59,479 bases of DNA, from contig NZ_LVHI01000022.1 in the NCBI RefSeq assembly GCF_001645385.1, forward strand, positions 1 through 59,479, read 5' to 3'. Both the position numbers and the translations under genes were made by a program. Positions 6,790-15,635 of the stretch are shown here, in pieces (within the stretch, counting starts at the first letter, position 1; every line of letters begins with the position of its first letter). Under the pieces are notes generated by a model, which was not told the DNA's origin, searched no databases, and saw only the letters and a list, made by a program, of their open reading frames with translations. The DNA comes from Rhodococcoides kyotonense. Its GTDB lineage: Bacteria; Actinomycetota; Actinomycetes; Mycobacteriales; Mycobacteriaceae.

Positions 6790-9732
6790 TCAGTAGTACT
6801 CGCGGACGTAGGAGTACGCCTTGTCGAAGACGTCAGCATCGCGGATCTTGAACTTGATGTAGAGCGTCCGCCGAAGCGCCTTCTGGACCTCTCGCTCTCC
6901 TTCGTGCGTGCCCTGCCAACCGGTGAACCTCGTAGCGCGCACGACTTCGTCGATCTCGTGGACGACGTTTTCGACGATGATCGGAGTCTCTTCTGTCTTG
7001 ACCGCCTCGAATAGCTCGGTGAGAGCGGCTTTGCCCAGTTCCTCGGGAGGTAGTTTCTCGATCTCGTTCTCCGCCGCCACGGTGTCCTTGGCCAGCTCGA
7101 GGAGCTCACGCAGGAAGTCGAGATTCGCCTGCTGGAGGTCGGAGTACTTCTCACGCAAGGCGTTGAGCCGCTTGCCGAGCGCGACGAACTTCGGGTTGCC
7201 TCGATGCTTTGCGATTCGGGCGGTGATGGCCTTCGCGATCTCCTCGGCGTCGATGTCGCTTCTGTGTCCGCTGAGGTAGTCCTCGATGGTGTCGGCGTTG
7301 AGGACAATCGTCTCGGTCTTTGCCGGGATCTCGACCTGGATGTTGGAGTTGATGATCTCGAGAGTCTTTGGCCCGAGCGCGATCCACCGCAGCCGGCCAG
7401 TGTTGTCCGGCGGCTTCACCGACCGATAGACATCGGTGAGCCACACGAAGTCCGCACGGTAGGGGTTCACCACCGGACGAGGGCTCAGGGCCTCGAATAG
7501 TTGCGAAACGACGCTGTAGGCGCCCGCGAACTCGTCTTTCGTCTCATCGTCCGCCAGGGCCTGCTGCGCCGCGATGAGGCCCTCGTATCCGTGGATAGTG
7601 CGGTCCACACCGGGGAAGAACCCAAGGGCGTCACGCATGGCCGGTTCGATCTGGCCTTCGAGCTCATCGAGATTGGTGATGACCCGCCGGACACTCTTCT
7701 CATCGAAGTCCAGTGACTTCATCGTGTCGTCGAAGACACCGAGATAGTCGACGATGAGGCCGTGTGTCTTCCGCGGCGGGTACACGCGGTTCGTGCGACA
7801 GATGGCCTGGAGCAGCGTGTGCTCCTTAAGTGTCTTGTCCAAGTACTGGCAGTACAGGATCGGCGCGTCGAACCCGGTGAGCAGCTTCGCGGTGACGATC
7901 AGAATCTTGAGCGGGTCAGACGGGTCGTTGAACCGGTCGACGATCACCTTCTGCTCGTCCGGAGTCGGCTCCCACTTGGCCCACTCGGGATTGCTGTCCC
8001 GGCTCTTGGACATGACGATCGTCGAAATCTCAGGGTCGAGAATCTTGTCGAGGGCGGTCTTGTAGGCGACGCACGCTTCCTTGTCGTAGGCGACGACCTG
8101 TGCCTTAAAGCCCTCCGGCTCCACCTTGGTGGTGAAGTGCTCTGCGATGTCCTCGGCGATCATCCGGATCCGGTTCGGGGCCTTGATGAGCCGCTCAATA
8201 CTTGCGGCCCGCTTGGACAGGTCTGCACGCTCCTTCTCGGACAGATCCTCCGAGTCGGCCAGCTCCGCGAACGCTGTGTCGATGGCATCCTGGTCGATCT
8301 TCATCGACGAGGGACGGACCTCGAAATGCAGCGGCAGGGTCGCGCCGTCACGGATCGAGTCCTGGAACGAATACTTCGACAGGTACCCGCCCTCGTCACC
8401 GGGATGCCCGAACAGGGCGAAAGTATTGCGGTCACGCTTATTGATCGGGGTACCGGTGAGTCCGAAGCGGAAAGCGTTCGGAAGTGCCGTGCGCAGCCGG
8501 GCACCGAGGTCGCCCTCCTGGGTGCGGTGTGCTTCGTCGACCAGAGCGATGATGTTGTGCCTGTCATCCCACACATCCGGCGGTGTGGCATCGACCTTAA
8601 CGTCCTGGAACTTCTGGATCGTCGTGACGATGATCTTGCGTGCGCCGGCCCGCAACAGCTCCTGGAGCTCCACACGGGAGTCGGTGGACACTAGCCCGGC
8701 CACATCGGAGGCGTTGAACGTGCCGGTGATCTGGGTGTCCAGGTCGGTGCGGTCGACGATGATCAGGATCGTTGGGTTCTTGGCCTCGGGCAATGACTTG
8801 AGCTTGAGCGAGGCGAACAGCATGAGCAGTGACTTGCCCGACCCCTGGAAGTGCCAGATCAGGCCGGTCTTCACCGTGCCCTCACGAACCCGCTCAACGA
8901 TGGCGTTCGCGCCCTGGAACTGTTGGAACCGGGCGATGACCTTGATCTTGCGATGTTTCTTGTCGGTGGCGAACGTGGTGAAGAAGCGGAGGAACTCCAG
9001 CACCGACACTGGGTTCAGCAGACCTCGTACAGCCTCCTGCACCGCCGCGATGCCCGACTTGGGGCGGTCACCGGCGGCGGTCTCGTCTCGCCAGGGACCC
9101 CACTTCTCAATGGGCATGCCCACCGACCCGTAGCGCAGCCCCCTGCCTTCGGTGGCGAACACGAAGACGTTCGGCACGAAAAACGGTGCGACGGTCTGCT
9201 CGTAGTCATCATGGATCTGAGCCGCCCCATCCATCCACGACTCGGAGGGCCGTGTCGGATTCTTCGCCTCCCCGACGACGAGGGGGAAGCCGTTGCACCA
9301 GATGACGAGATCGAACCGCTTGCTCACCTGGTTACGGCTGAACGTCACCTCGGTCGAGACGATCCACTCGTTCGCCGCCGGGTCGTCGAAGTCGAAGAAC
9401 CGGATGGTGGCGTGCTCACCGTCCTCACCCAAGGGCAAAGACTTGCCCTCCAACAACCACGACATGAACTCCTCGTTCTGCGTGATCGGATGAGGGTTCT
9501 GCCGTGCCTCCCTGATGATGCCGTTGAGCGGATACAGCACCTGCTCTGCCTTCTCCGGATCGGCGGCGATGTCCGGGTTCAACCGGGTCAGCGCAGCACG
9601 CACCGACCCGGTGAGCAACACGTCCCCGGTCTCACGGTCCAGGTCAGTCCCAGCGATAAACGTCGCGCCGAGTTTGACGACCTCGTCCCTGACCAGGTCG
9701 CGAACGGTGTTGGCCTCGGTGAAGGTGGACAT
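6790..9732 (-). CDS. hsdR: type I restriction endonuclease subunit R
   Basis: A 980-residue HsdR, the motor and nuclease of a type I restriction enzyme. The nuclease domain shows RFDLVIWCNGFPLVVGEAKNP-type PD-(D/E)xK spacing (about residues 140-160; Asp and ExK visible). The helicase part has Walker A FQGSGKS (about 296-302) and DEAH (about 399-402), followed by TGTPI and QAICRTNR motor motifs. The C-terminal third is the helical HsdS/HsdM-binding part. The ATG at 9732 overlaps the hsdS stop by one base (TGATG), so it is coupled; a GTG at 9735 is possible. Length is normal for the family and no damage was seen. Its operon promoter is now 18.6 kb away because of the inserted element. Confidence 0.95.
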   Translation of the reverse strand: MSTFTEANTVRDLVRDEVVKLGATFIAGTDLDRETGDVLLTGSVRAALTRLNPDIAADPEKAEQVLYPLNGIIREARQNPHPITQNEEFMSWLLEGKSLPLGEDGEHATIRFFDFDDPAANEWIVSTEVTFSRNQVSKRFDLVIWCNGFPLVVGEAKNPTRPSESWMDGAAQIHDDYEQTVAPFFVPNVFVFATEGRGLRYGSVGMPIEKWGPWRDETAAGDRPKSGIAAVQEAVRGLLNPVSVLEFLRFFTTFATDKKHRKIKVIARFQQFQGANAIVERVREGTVKTGLIWHFQGSGKSLLMLFASLKLKSLPEAKNPTILIIVDRTDLDTQITGTFNASDVAGLVSTDSRVELQELLRAGARKIIVTTIQKFQDVKVDATPPDVWDDRHNIIALVDEAHRTQEGDLGARLRTALPNAFRFGLTGTPINKRDRNTFALFGHPGDEGGYLSKYSFQDSIRDGATLPLHFEVRPSSMKIDQDAIDTAFAELADSEDLSEKERADLSKRAASIERLIKAPNRIRMIAEDIAEHFTTKVEPEGFKAQVVAYDKEACVAYKTALDKILDPEISTIVMSKSRDSNPEWAKWEPTPDEQKVIVDRFNDPSDPLKILIVTAKLLTGFDAPILYCQYLDKTLKEHTLLQAICRTNRVYPPRKTHGLIVDYLGVFDDTMKSLDFDEKSVRRVITNLDELEGQIEPAMRDALGFFPGVDRTIHGYEGLIAAQQALADDETKDEFAGAYSVVSQLFEALSPRPVVNPYRADFVWLTDVYRSVKPPDNTGRLRWIALGPKTLEIINSNIQVEIPAKTETIVLNADTIEDYLSGHRSDIDAEEIAKAITARIAKHRGNPKFVALGKRLNALREKYSDLQQANLDFLRELLELAKDTVAAENEIEKLPPEELGKAALTELFEAVKTEETPIIVENVVHEIDEVVRATRFTGWQGTHEGEREVQKALRRTLYIKFKIRDADVFDKAYSYVREYY

Positions 9733-10877
9733 CACGAGTCTCCGAAAATCGAGGACAGGAGGGAAGTACGTAGCGCTCGCAGGTGATCTAATTCGGCCTT
9801 CTGCGCGTCAGTTGATTTATCTATTGTTTCGACTCTCTCGGCGGCGAACAGCTGGTCGACAATAGAAATATCGGGAAAGGGCTCAGATATTACGATTTTC
9901 TTCGATAGGTTTTTTTGTGCAGCCCCTGCTCCACGTTCGCGTAGCTCGGACTGCCGGGACCGTAACCAGAAGTACAAGAAACGAGAATCAGCCTTTTCTC
10001 GGTCCGCTACAAGCGCCAATACTGCCTGGTTGGTAGCCATAGGGGTGGCGAGTCGGCCCACCTGGCCTCGGGTCTTACCATCGCCGTACATAGCGACTAC
10101 CGTTGCTCCTTCTGGGGCCAGCCACGCTGCAGAAGAACTCAGACCAGTATCTGATATTAACTCTTCGGTGCTGGTGATCCGACCGCCTACAACTTCTCCG
10201 GACTTTAACCACGGGATGTTGCCCAGGTAGTTCTCTTGGTTGGACCGACGCGGTGTGCCTCCACTCTTAGCAACAGACAGCACATCGCTTAGTTCTACGT
10301 ACCCATCAGCACTCACATCCATTGCCAGAGCCTGGCATGGGATAGATGCTTCGATGATCAGACGAACGCTCTGTGAATGCCTCTCCACCGCCCATAGCAG
10401 GTCGACGATGCGCTTCTGCTGGTCTAGGGGCGGCAGGTCGAACTCGAACTTGGCAAGGTCACGCCAGTTCGTGCGTGGTGAGAGTGAACCTGCGGAGGTA
10501 CCGACGGCTCTCTCGAAGAAGGGGTCCGACTGCACGATGAAGGGGAGCAGTTCGGGCAGGAGCTTCCCTGGGATCGCCTCGAAGGTCAGGATGTCCCCCG
10601 AACAAATGGCGTCGAACTCCGCGTATGCGACCTTGCGCTGGTACGCCCTTCGCTTGCCGAACAGGGTCTGGCCCGGCGTGACTCGGCGGGTGAAGGTCGT
10701 GCCAGCTTCGAGAGAGCCCCACCGGAGGATGGCGAGTTCGCCGGGGTCGAGATGTTCCATGGCGATGACGCGGTCGATTCCGTCCGACGCGGGATCGGAG
10801 GACTTGGTGTTGACATTCTTGACGACGTCACCGAACTTCACGCGCTTCCAGGTGGTTTTGTCTAGGTCGAGAATCAT
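9732..10877 (-). CDS. hsdS: type I restriction specificity subunit S
   Basis: A 381-residue HsdS with two target-recognition domains. Each domain is followed by the conserved spacer-helix start: FDLPPLDQQKRIVDLLWAVER (about residues 150-170) and FPDISIVDQLFAAERVETIDK near the C-terminus. The start at 10877 lies in an ATGA overlap with hsdM1; an in-frame extension to 10976 is antisense-like and rejected. The part encoding the second recognition domain (about 9780-10330) is visibly more AT-rich than the first half and than hsdM and hsdR, with runs such as TTTTTTT. That is the usual sign of a swapped recognition domain. The DNA target cannot be read from sequence. Confidence 0.93.
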   Translation of the reverse strand: MILDLDKTTWKRVKFGDVVKNVNTKSSDPASDGIDRVIAMEHLDPGELAILRWGSLEAGTTFTRRVTPGQTLFGKRRAYQRKVAYAEFDAICSGDILTFEAIPGKLLPELLPFIVQSDPFFERAVGTSAGSLSPRTNWRDLAKFEFDLPPLDQQKRIVDLLWAVERHSQSVRLIIEASIPCQALAMDVSADGYVELSDVLSVAKSGGTPRRSNQENYLGNIPWLKSGEVVGGRITSTEELISDTGLSSSAAWLAPEGATVVAMYGDGKTRGQVGRLATPMATNQAVLALVADREKADSRFLYFWLRSRQSELRERGAGAAQKNLSKKIVISEPFPDISIVDQLFAAERVETIDKSTDAQKAELDHLRALRTSLLSSIFGDS

Positions 10878-12403
10878 GCCTCCACCTCGTTTTCCTTCGC
10901 GGTCTCGACGGCGACCCGGAGCATGTCGAGAACGTCGTTGATCGTCTCGTCTGCGGACTGGGACGCCTCGCGCCATCTCGTGACGGCGTCAGTCACGTTC
11001 ACGGTCTCGAAATCGCCGACAGTTGCGCCGTTGGTGGCGCTGCCGGGCACGTACAGCGGGATCGACAGGCTGTAGTCCATGGCTTTGATCGTGTCGAGAT
11101 CCACCACTGCGGCGAACCCCTCGATGTCCGCAAAGCCTCTGTAGGCGTCGAGGATCTTCTTCTGATGTGCCACGCGGAGGAACGATTGGGCCTGCTCGCG
11201 TGACACCTCGTTGACCGCGTTGATGAACAGGATCTTGCCTGCGTGGTTTTCCGGCTTGTTGGTACGCAGCGTGATGACCACAGCCTCCATCGGACTGTTG
11301 TAGAACAGGCCCGCGCCCAGGCCGAGCACACATTCGACGAGGTTGGACTTGATGAGCTTCTTCCGCAACGCGGCTTCCTCGCGGCGGAACAGCACACCGT
11401 GTGGGAACAGGATTGCCGCACGCCCGGACTTGGAATCGAGGCTGGCCGCGATGTGCTGGAAGAAGGCGTAGTCGGCGCGGCCCTGCGGGGGAGTGCCCCA
11501 AATGTTCCGACCGTAGGGGTCGGAGGCGAACGCTCCCCGATTCCAGTCCTTGATGGAGTACGGCGGGTTCGCAAGCACCACGTCGAAACGCTGGAGCTTG
11601 CCGTCGGCGTCGAGGAGTTTGGGTTCAGCCAGGGTGTCGCCGTGCTCGATGCGACCGTCGACGATCCCGTGGAGGAATAGGTTCATCCGTGCGATGGCGG
11701 AGGTTCCGAAATTGCGCTCCTGACCATACAGCCGCAGGTTTCGCCATTCCTTCCCTTGACGTTTAAGTTCGGCGGCAGCGGAAATGAGCATCCCGCCGGT
11801 TCCGCAGGTCGGGTCATAGACCGACTCCCCAGATTCCGGTTCCAGCATCTGGGTCATCAGGTGGACCAGGGTGCGATTGGTGTAGAACTCCTGCGCGGTG
11901 TGGCCGGAGTCATCGGCGAACTTCTTGATCAGGTACTCGTACCCGTTGCCCAGTTCGTCCTCGGGCAGGTTGGCGATTGACAACGTGCGGGAGGAGAAGT
12001 GCTCGATCAGCTCGGAGATTGTCGAATCCGGGAGTAGGTTCTTGTTCCCCCAGTCGCCATCCCCGAAGACGCCCGGCAGGGTGTCCGGGTTAGCATTCTC
12101 GATCCTGCGCATAGCGGTGCGTAGGACGGTCCCGATATTCGTGGTGACCTGGCGGATGTCGCTCCAGTGGCAGCCGTCCGGCACGACGAATCGGTGGTTC
12201 TCCGGTAGTGCTGCCAACTCCTCGTCACCGTAGTCGGACATGGCCTCGGCGAACTCCTCGTCATAGACATCGGAGATCCGCTTGAGGAACACCAGCGGAA
12301 AGATGTACTGCTTGTAGTCCCCGGCGTCGATGAGTCCTCGCAGGATGATCGCGGCGTCCCACAGATAGCTCTCCAGCTCACGCTGGGTGATGCGGGTGCT
12401 CAT
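10874..12403 (-). CDS. hsdM: type I methyltransferase subunit M (hsdM1)
   Basis: A 509-residue HsdM adenine-N6 methyltransferase. It has the N-terminal four-helix domain (YLWDAAIILRGLIDAGDYKQ, then VFLKRISDVYDEEF), SAM-binding motif I DPTCGTGGML (about 197-206) and catalytic motif IV NPPYS (about 279-283). The start at 12403 overlaps the stop of the preceding second hsdM gene in an ATGA junction. This copy is intact and followed by hsdS and hsdR in overlapping register, so it is probably the working modification subunit today. An operon with two different HsdM genes and one HsdS is uncommon. Confidence 0.94.
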   Translation of the reverse strand: MSTRITQRELESYLWDAAIILRGLIDAGDYKQYIFPLVFLKRISDVYDEEFAEAMSDYGDEELAALPENHRFVVPDGCHWSDIRQVTTNIGTVLRTAMRRIENANPDTLPGVFGDGDWGNKNLLPDSTISELIEHFSSRTLSIANLPEDELGNGYEYLIKKFADDSGHTAQEFYTNRTLVHLMTQMLEPESGESVYDPTCGTGGMLISAAAELKRQGKEWRNLRLYGQERNFGTSAIARMNLFLHGIVDGRIEHGDTLAEPKLLDADGKLQRFDVVLANPPYSIKDWNRGAFASDPYGRNIWGTPPQGRADYAFFQHIAASLDSKSGRAAILFPHGVLFRREEAALRKKLIKSNLVECVLGLGAGLFYNSPMEAVVITLRTNKPENHAGKILFINAVNEVSREQAQSFLRVAHQKKILDAYRGFADIEGFAAVVDLDTIKAMDYSLSIPLYVPGSATNGATVGDFETVNVTDAVTRWREASQSADETINDVLDMLRVAVETAKENEVEA

Positions 12404-13113
12404 GCCGAAACCTCCTTGTCGATGTCGTCGGGGGACAGACCCCACTGGGCGAGCTGATCTTCTAGTTCGGCGCGTGTCTGGGCAGCCCGCTCATGCGCCG
12501 CTTCGAGTCTCGCCAGGGCATCGGCCAGCGAGACCTCATCGCGGCCCATGTCGGCCTGGACGTACAGCGGGATGTTGAGGTTGTAGTTGTTGGCCTTGAT
12601 CTCGTCGATGGTGGCGACCTTGGCGAGGTTCTCCACGTCTTCGTAGTCGCGGTAGGCGGTGAGGATCGTCTCGGCGTGTTTCGCCTCGAAGGTGTTCTGG
12701 TTCCGGCCCCGTCGGTAGAGTTTCTCGCCATTGATGAACAGCACTTGGTCTCGCTGTTTCTCGTCCTTCTGATTGCGCAGGACGAGGATGCACGCCGCTA
12801 GTCCGGTGCCGTAAAAGAGGTTCGGTCCTAGACCGATGACGGCTTCCACCTTCCGAGAGTTCAGGACGTGGGTGCGGATCTTGGCTTCAGTCCCCTGGCG
12901 GAACAGTGCGCCCTGCGGGAGGACGACGGCGATCCGGCCCGCATCAGGTGTTGCGGACGTGATCATGTGCTGCACCCACGCCCAGTCCGCGTATCCCGTC
13001 GGCGGGACACCGCCGAGCTTGTTGCGCCCCCACTTGTCGTCTGCCCACTGATCGTGGCCCCACTTCTTCAGTGAGAACGGCGGGTTGGCGACGACGCAGT
13101 CGAACTGGGCTAG
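12400..13113 (-). pseudogene. hsdM: 3' half of split hsdM2 (catalytic motif half)
   Basis: The C-terminal 237 codons of a second HsdM. The reading frame runs open from the element boundary at 13113: LAQFDCVVANPPFSLKKWG carries motif IV (NPPF), followed by the normal HsdM tail ending LSPDDIDKEVSA. The stop overlaps the hsdM1 start. The N-terminal half, with motif I, lies 18.6 kb away at 31690-32565. Joining position 31706 to 13111 on the minus strand restores one 523-codon gene (LREPAFFTSSRLA then QFDCVVANPPF) with no frame change. As it stands the half lacks a start region and SAM motif; an internal ATG at 12975 could at most give a useless fragment. Confidence 0.93.
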
Positions 13114-13133
13114 CCGAGGTTCTGCAAACGCAC
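13108..13133. other. attL half-site of the integrated element
   Basis: Left junction of the 18.6-kb element. The 9-bp core GGCTAGCCG (13108-13116) recurs in the same orientation at 31702-31710. Beyond the core, the element arm GAGGTTCTGCAAACGCAC (13116-13133) recurs in inverted orientation at the right end with one mismatch. The two element arms joined at the core give a near-palindromic attP, as expected for a large serine recombinase. Confidence 0.88.
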
Positions 13134-13168
13134 TCGCCTGTGAACATGCGCGTGCGCGCGGTTTCAGT

Positions 13169-14176
13169 CTACTCCCATCTGTGGACGGTGACCTTGCCGA
13201 CTGTGCGGCCGTTCTCGACCAACTCGTGCGCCTCGCGGAGTGTGGTCGGTGAGATCGGCGCGAGTGTCGTTGTGGCCGTGGTGCGTATGCGGCCCTGATC
13301 TACAAGGTCAGCGACAGTGTTCAGGAGCTGGTGCTGTTCAATCATGTCCGGGGTCTGCCTGAGCGGGCGGGTGAACATCAGTTCCCAGTGCCAAGCGATG
13401 CTCTTGCCCTTGAGCGGGAACACGTCGCGCGGACCGTCGTCAATGGCGACAATATGCCCGAACGCTCGAACGATCCGCGCATAGGTTTCGATCTGCCCCG
13501 CGGAATGCGCGGTGAACAGCCAGTCCACGCCATCCTGCGCGACGGCGAGCACCTGCTCAGCCAGGTCGTCGCGGTGGTTCACCACATGCTCCGCGCCCAG
13601 GTTGCGCACCCAGGCGGAGCGTTCATCGTCGGAGGCGGTGGCGATCACGGTGACGTTCGGCAGGAGCGCGTCGGCCAGTGCCAGCATGATCGATCCGACT
13701 CCGCCGGTCGCGCCGATCACCAGCAGGGTGCCGGTCGAGTCCTCGGTAAGGGCGAGCCGCTCGAACAGGGTCTCCCAGGCGGTGATCGCCGTCAGCGGCA
13801 GCGCAGCAGCGTCGGCAAACGACAGCACCTGCGGCTTGCGCCCCGTAATCCGCTCATCCACAACATGCAGGCGCTGGTTCGTACCTGGCCGGTCGATGCT
13901 GCCCGCGTAGTACACCTCGTCACCCGGAGCGAACAGCGTCACCGCTGAGCCGACCTCGCGCACCGTACCGGCGGCGTCGAAGCCGAGCACCTTGAACCCG
14001 TTCGCAGGAGCGCCTTCCCGCAGTTTCACATCGACCGGGTTCACCGAGACCGCCTCGACCTCGACCAACAAGTCATGCGGTCCAAGTTCGGGCACCTCGA
14101 CCTCGCGGGCGGTCAGCGCCTCGGGGTCGGTGGCGGGGAGGTTCTTCTCGTATCCGATCGCAGTCGTAGCCGTCAT
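13169..14176 (-). CDS. zinc-type alcohol dehydrogenase / quinone oxidoreductase family protein
   Basis: A 335-residue medium-chain reductase. It has the GroES-like N-terminal half (VSVNPVDVKLREG, VLGFDAAGTVREVG, PGDEVYYAG) and a Rossmann half with LLVIGATGGVGSIMLALA (about residues 148-165) for NAD(P)H. The zinc-ligand Cys set is missing, so it resembles quinone- or enone-reducing members. It is divergent from an HxlR regulator across a 71-bp gap; such pairs usually respond to electrophile or quinone stress. It reads out of the element toward hsdM2', hsdM1, hsdS and hsdR, with only about 55 bp to the junction, so its transcript could feed the cut-off restriction genes. Confidence 0.9.
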   Translation of the reverse strand: MTATTAIGYEKNLPATDPEALTAREVEVPELGPHDLLVEVEAVSVNPVDVKLREGAPANGFKVLGFDAAGTVREVGSAVTLFAPGDEVYYAGSIDRPGTNQRLHVVDERITGRKPQVLSFADAAALPLTAITAWETLFERLALTEDSTGTLLVIGATGGVGSIMLALADALLPNVTVIATASDDERSAWVRNLGAEHVVNHRDDLAEQVLAVAQDGVDWLFTAHSAGQIETYARIVRAFGHIVAIDDGPRDVFPLKGKSIAWHWELMFTRPLRQTPDMIEQHQLLNTVADLVDQGRIRTTATTTLAPISPTTLREAHELVENGRTVGKVTVHRWE

Positions 14177-14202
14177 GCCAATTATGGTTCCCCAGACCTA
14201 CT

Positions 14203-14221
14203 GGTTACCGTCAAGGCAACC
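14203..14221. promoter_or_regulatory. candidate HxlR operator in the divergent promoter
   Basis: An imperfect inverted repeat, GGTTACC (14203-14209) and GGCAACC (14215-14221), spaced by five bases, in the 71-bp gap between the divergent oxidoreductase and HxlR genes. DUF24/HxlR regulators normally bind such sites and repress both genes. Assignment rests on position and symmetry only. Confidence 0.5.
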
Positions 14222-14247
14222 TAGTACCCATCGGATACCATGAACGT

Positions 14248-14598
14248 ATGAGTCAGACCGTGGATGAGTGCGACCGGAACGACGTGTACGCGGCCATGTG
14301 TCCGTGCCGCGACATGCTCGACCTGCTCGCCAACAAGTGGAGCGCCCTGGCCATCGGTGCGCTCGAAGACGGGCCGCAACGCAACGGGCAACTCAAACGA
14401 CGCTTGGAAGGCGTCAGCCCCAAGGTGCTGTCCCAGACCCTCAAGCGTCTCGAAGACCACGGCCTGCTCACTCGCACCGTCTACCCCGAGGTTCCCGCTC
14501 GCGTGGAGTACGAACTTACTGACCTCGGACACAGCGCAGCCGCCCCGTTGAAGCATCTGCGCGACTGGGTTGAACACAACGTCGGAACCGACCAGTAG
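14248..14598 (+). CDS. HxlR/DUF24-family transcriptional regulator
   Basis: A 116-residue winged-helix regulator. LLANKWSALAIGALEDGPQRNGQLKRRLEGVSPKVLSQTLKRLE is the family core, with the wing around YPEVPARVEYELTDLG. Three Cys lie near the N-terminus (Cys8, Cys18, Cys20); the CPC pair just before the first helix is where many DUF24 regulators carry the redox-sensing Cys. It is divergent from the oxidoreductase gene, which it probably controls in response to quinones or reactive electrophiles. The MSQTVDEC start at 14248 fits the expected length. Confidence 0.9.
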   Translation: MSQTVDECDRNDVYAAMCPCRDMLDLLANKWSALAIGALEDGPQRNGQLKRRLEGVSPKVLSQTLKRLEDHGLLTRTVYPEVPARVEYELTDLGHSAAAPLKHLRDWVEHNVGTDQ

Positions 14599-14612
14599 CG
14601 ACCCCCTCGGCG

Positions 14613-14735
14613 CTACATCGAGCCAGGAGTCCCGGCCTCCGCGTAATACCGCGTCAACACAGACGAGGCGTCGCGGTCGCCGTCACCGGACACGACAGAG
14701 TTCAGCAGGTACCGGTACCCGTCACCGGTCGTCAT
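14613..14735 (-). pseudogene. N-terminal remnant of a second MobF-type relaxase
   Basis: A 40-codon open stretch begins at tandem GTG-ATG (14738, 14735): MTTGDGYRYLLNSVVSGDGD, then RDASSVLTRYYAEAGTPGSM and a stop at 14613. This closely resembles the first about 40 residues of actinobacterial TrwC/TraA-type relaxases, including the segment with the early catalytic Tyr pair (RYYAEAGTP). The rest of the gene is gone. It is not a duplicate of the intact relaxase at 19742-23197, whose N-terminus is different, so it records an earlier conjugative module. Confidence 0.8.
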
Positions 14736-14738
14736 CAC

Positions 14739-15169
14739 CCTAATTGATAACGTCACACCTAGAAGGTGCGAAGTAACCGACGCGCGAGCACAGGAGCGCT
14801 TCTGTCATTTCGAAGGCGAGACTTCGCGCGATTGGGATTCGCCGGGCCATCCTTCTTCTCTTTCGTCGAACGTCACCGCAACACCGTGTCGCTGGGGTTC
14901 GTGAAATCTTCTTCCGGAAGCGAAACCCAGGTACTGCGCCATGAGGAACTCGCCGCAGCGATGCACAGGCGTTCGACAGTTCGGTCGCACGAACCGATCG
15001 TTTGTTAACGGACGGCACTGTACGTCGATCGAAAGTCGCGCCGACACCCCCTGCGAATTCGCGTCGCGGGATAGTTTGCCAGGATCCGGCGATCAGCGTG
15101 GTGCGCATCAAGGAGGTGCGCAGCGGCCTCAGCACGAGGAGCCTGCCCGCGAGGCCGACCACCCCGCCC
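14739..15169. other. non-coding or decayed stretch, no recognisable gene
   Basis: Several short frames exist on both strands, but none shows a known motif or a good start signal. The sequence lies between two gene remnants (relaxase and ABC1 kinase) and looks like joined debris. Confidence 0.4.
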
Positions 15170-15560
15170 CTAGGAACGGTAGGAGTGCGACGTCGGGGCG
15201 AGCTGGGGGCCACCCCCCGAGACCGAAAGTAGCACCGCAGCGACGATAAGCGCCACGCCAACCAGGGTGGTCGTCAGCTCCCCGACCAACGAACCGATCC
15301 ATCCGCGTTCCTGGAGGTCTCGGAACATCCTTATGCTCAGCCCGAACGTTCCGTTCGAGCTGCGAACCGATCGTCTCGATGCGTCGTGGCAGACGCCTCA
15401 GCTGTCCACCGATGACCTGGAGTTGCACGCGGCCGTCGGCGAACATCTCCCTTGAGTCCATCGCCAGACGTATGAAATGAGGAGTTCGAGCAAGGGCCCG
15501 ATCGACCAAGTCGTAGTCGGCAACGAGCTGGCACAGCGTTCCCTCGAGTGACACGAAGGA
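15170..15560 (-). pseudogene. C-terminal remnant of an ABC1/UbiB-family kinase, frameshifted
   Basis: Read on the minus strand, FVSLEGTLCQLVADYDLVDRA, REMFADGRVQLQVIGGQLRR and LPRRIETIGSQLERNVR match the C-terminal region of actinobacterial ABC1/AarF kinases, in which a SLEGTL-like segment leads to an RLPRR helix. A frameshift near 15335 then moves into the frame MFRDLQERGWIGSLVGEL, followed by TTTLVGVALIVAAVLLSVSG, the expected C-terminal membrane hairpin, and a stop at 15170. The kinase domain is absent. Family assignment is from remembered motif order and should be checked by profile search. Confidence 0.62.
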
Positions 15561-15635
15561 AACGACTGGCGTTCTCCTCCGCTGTTGGGGACGTCGGGTC
15601 GGCTGAAATAATGGCCGGGACGATACGGTGGCGAG

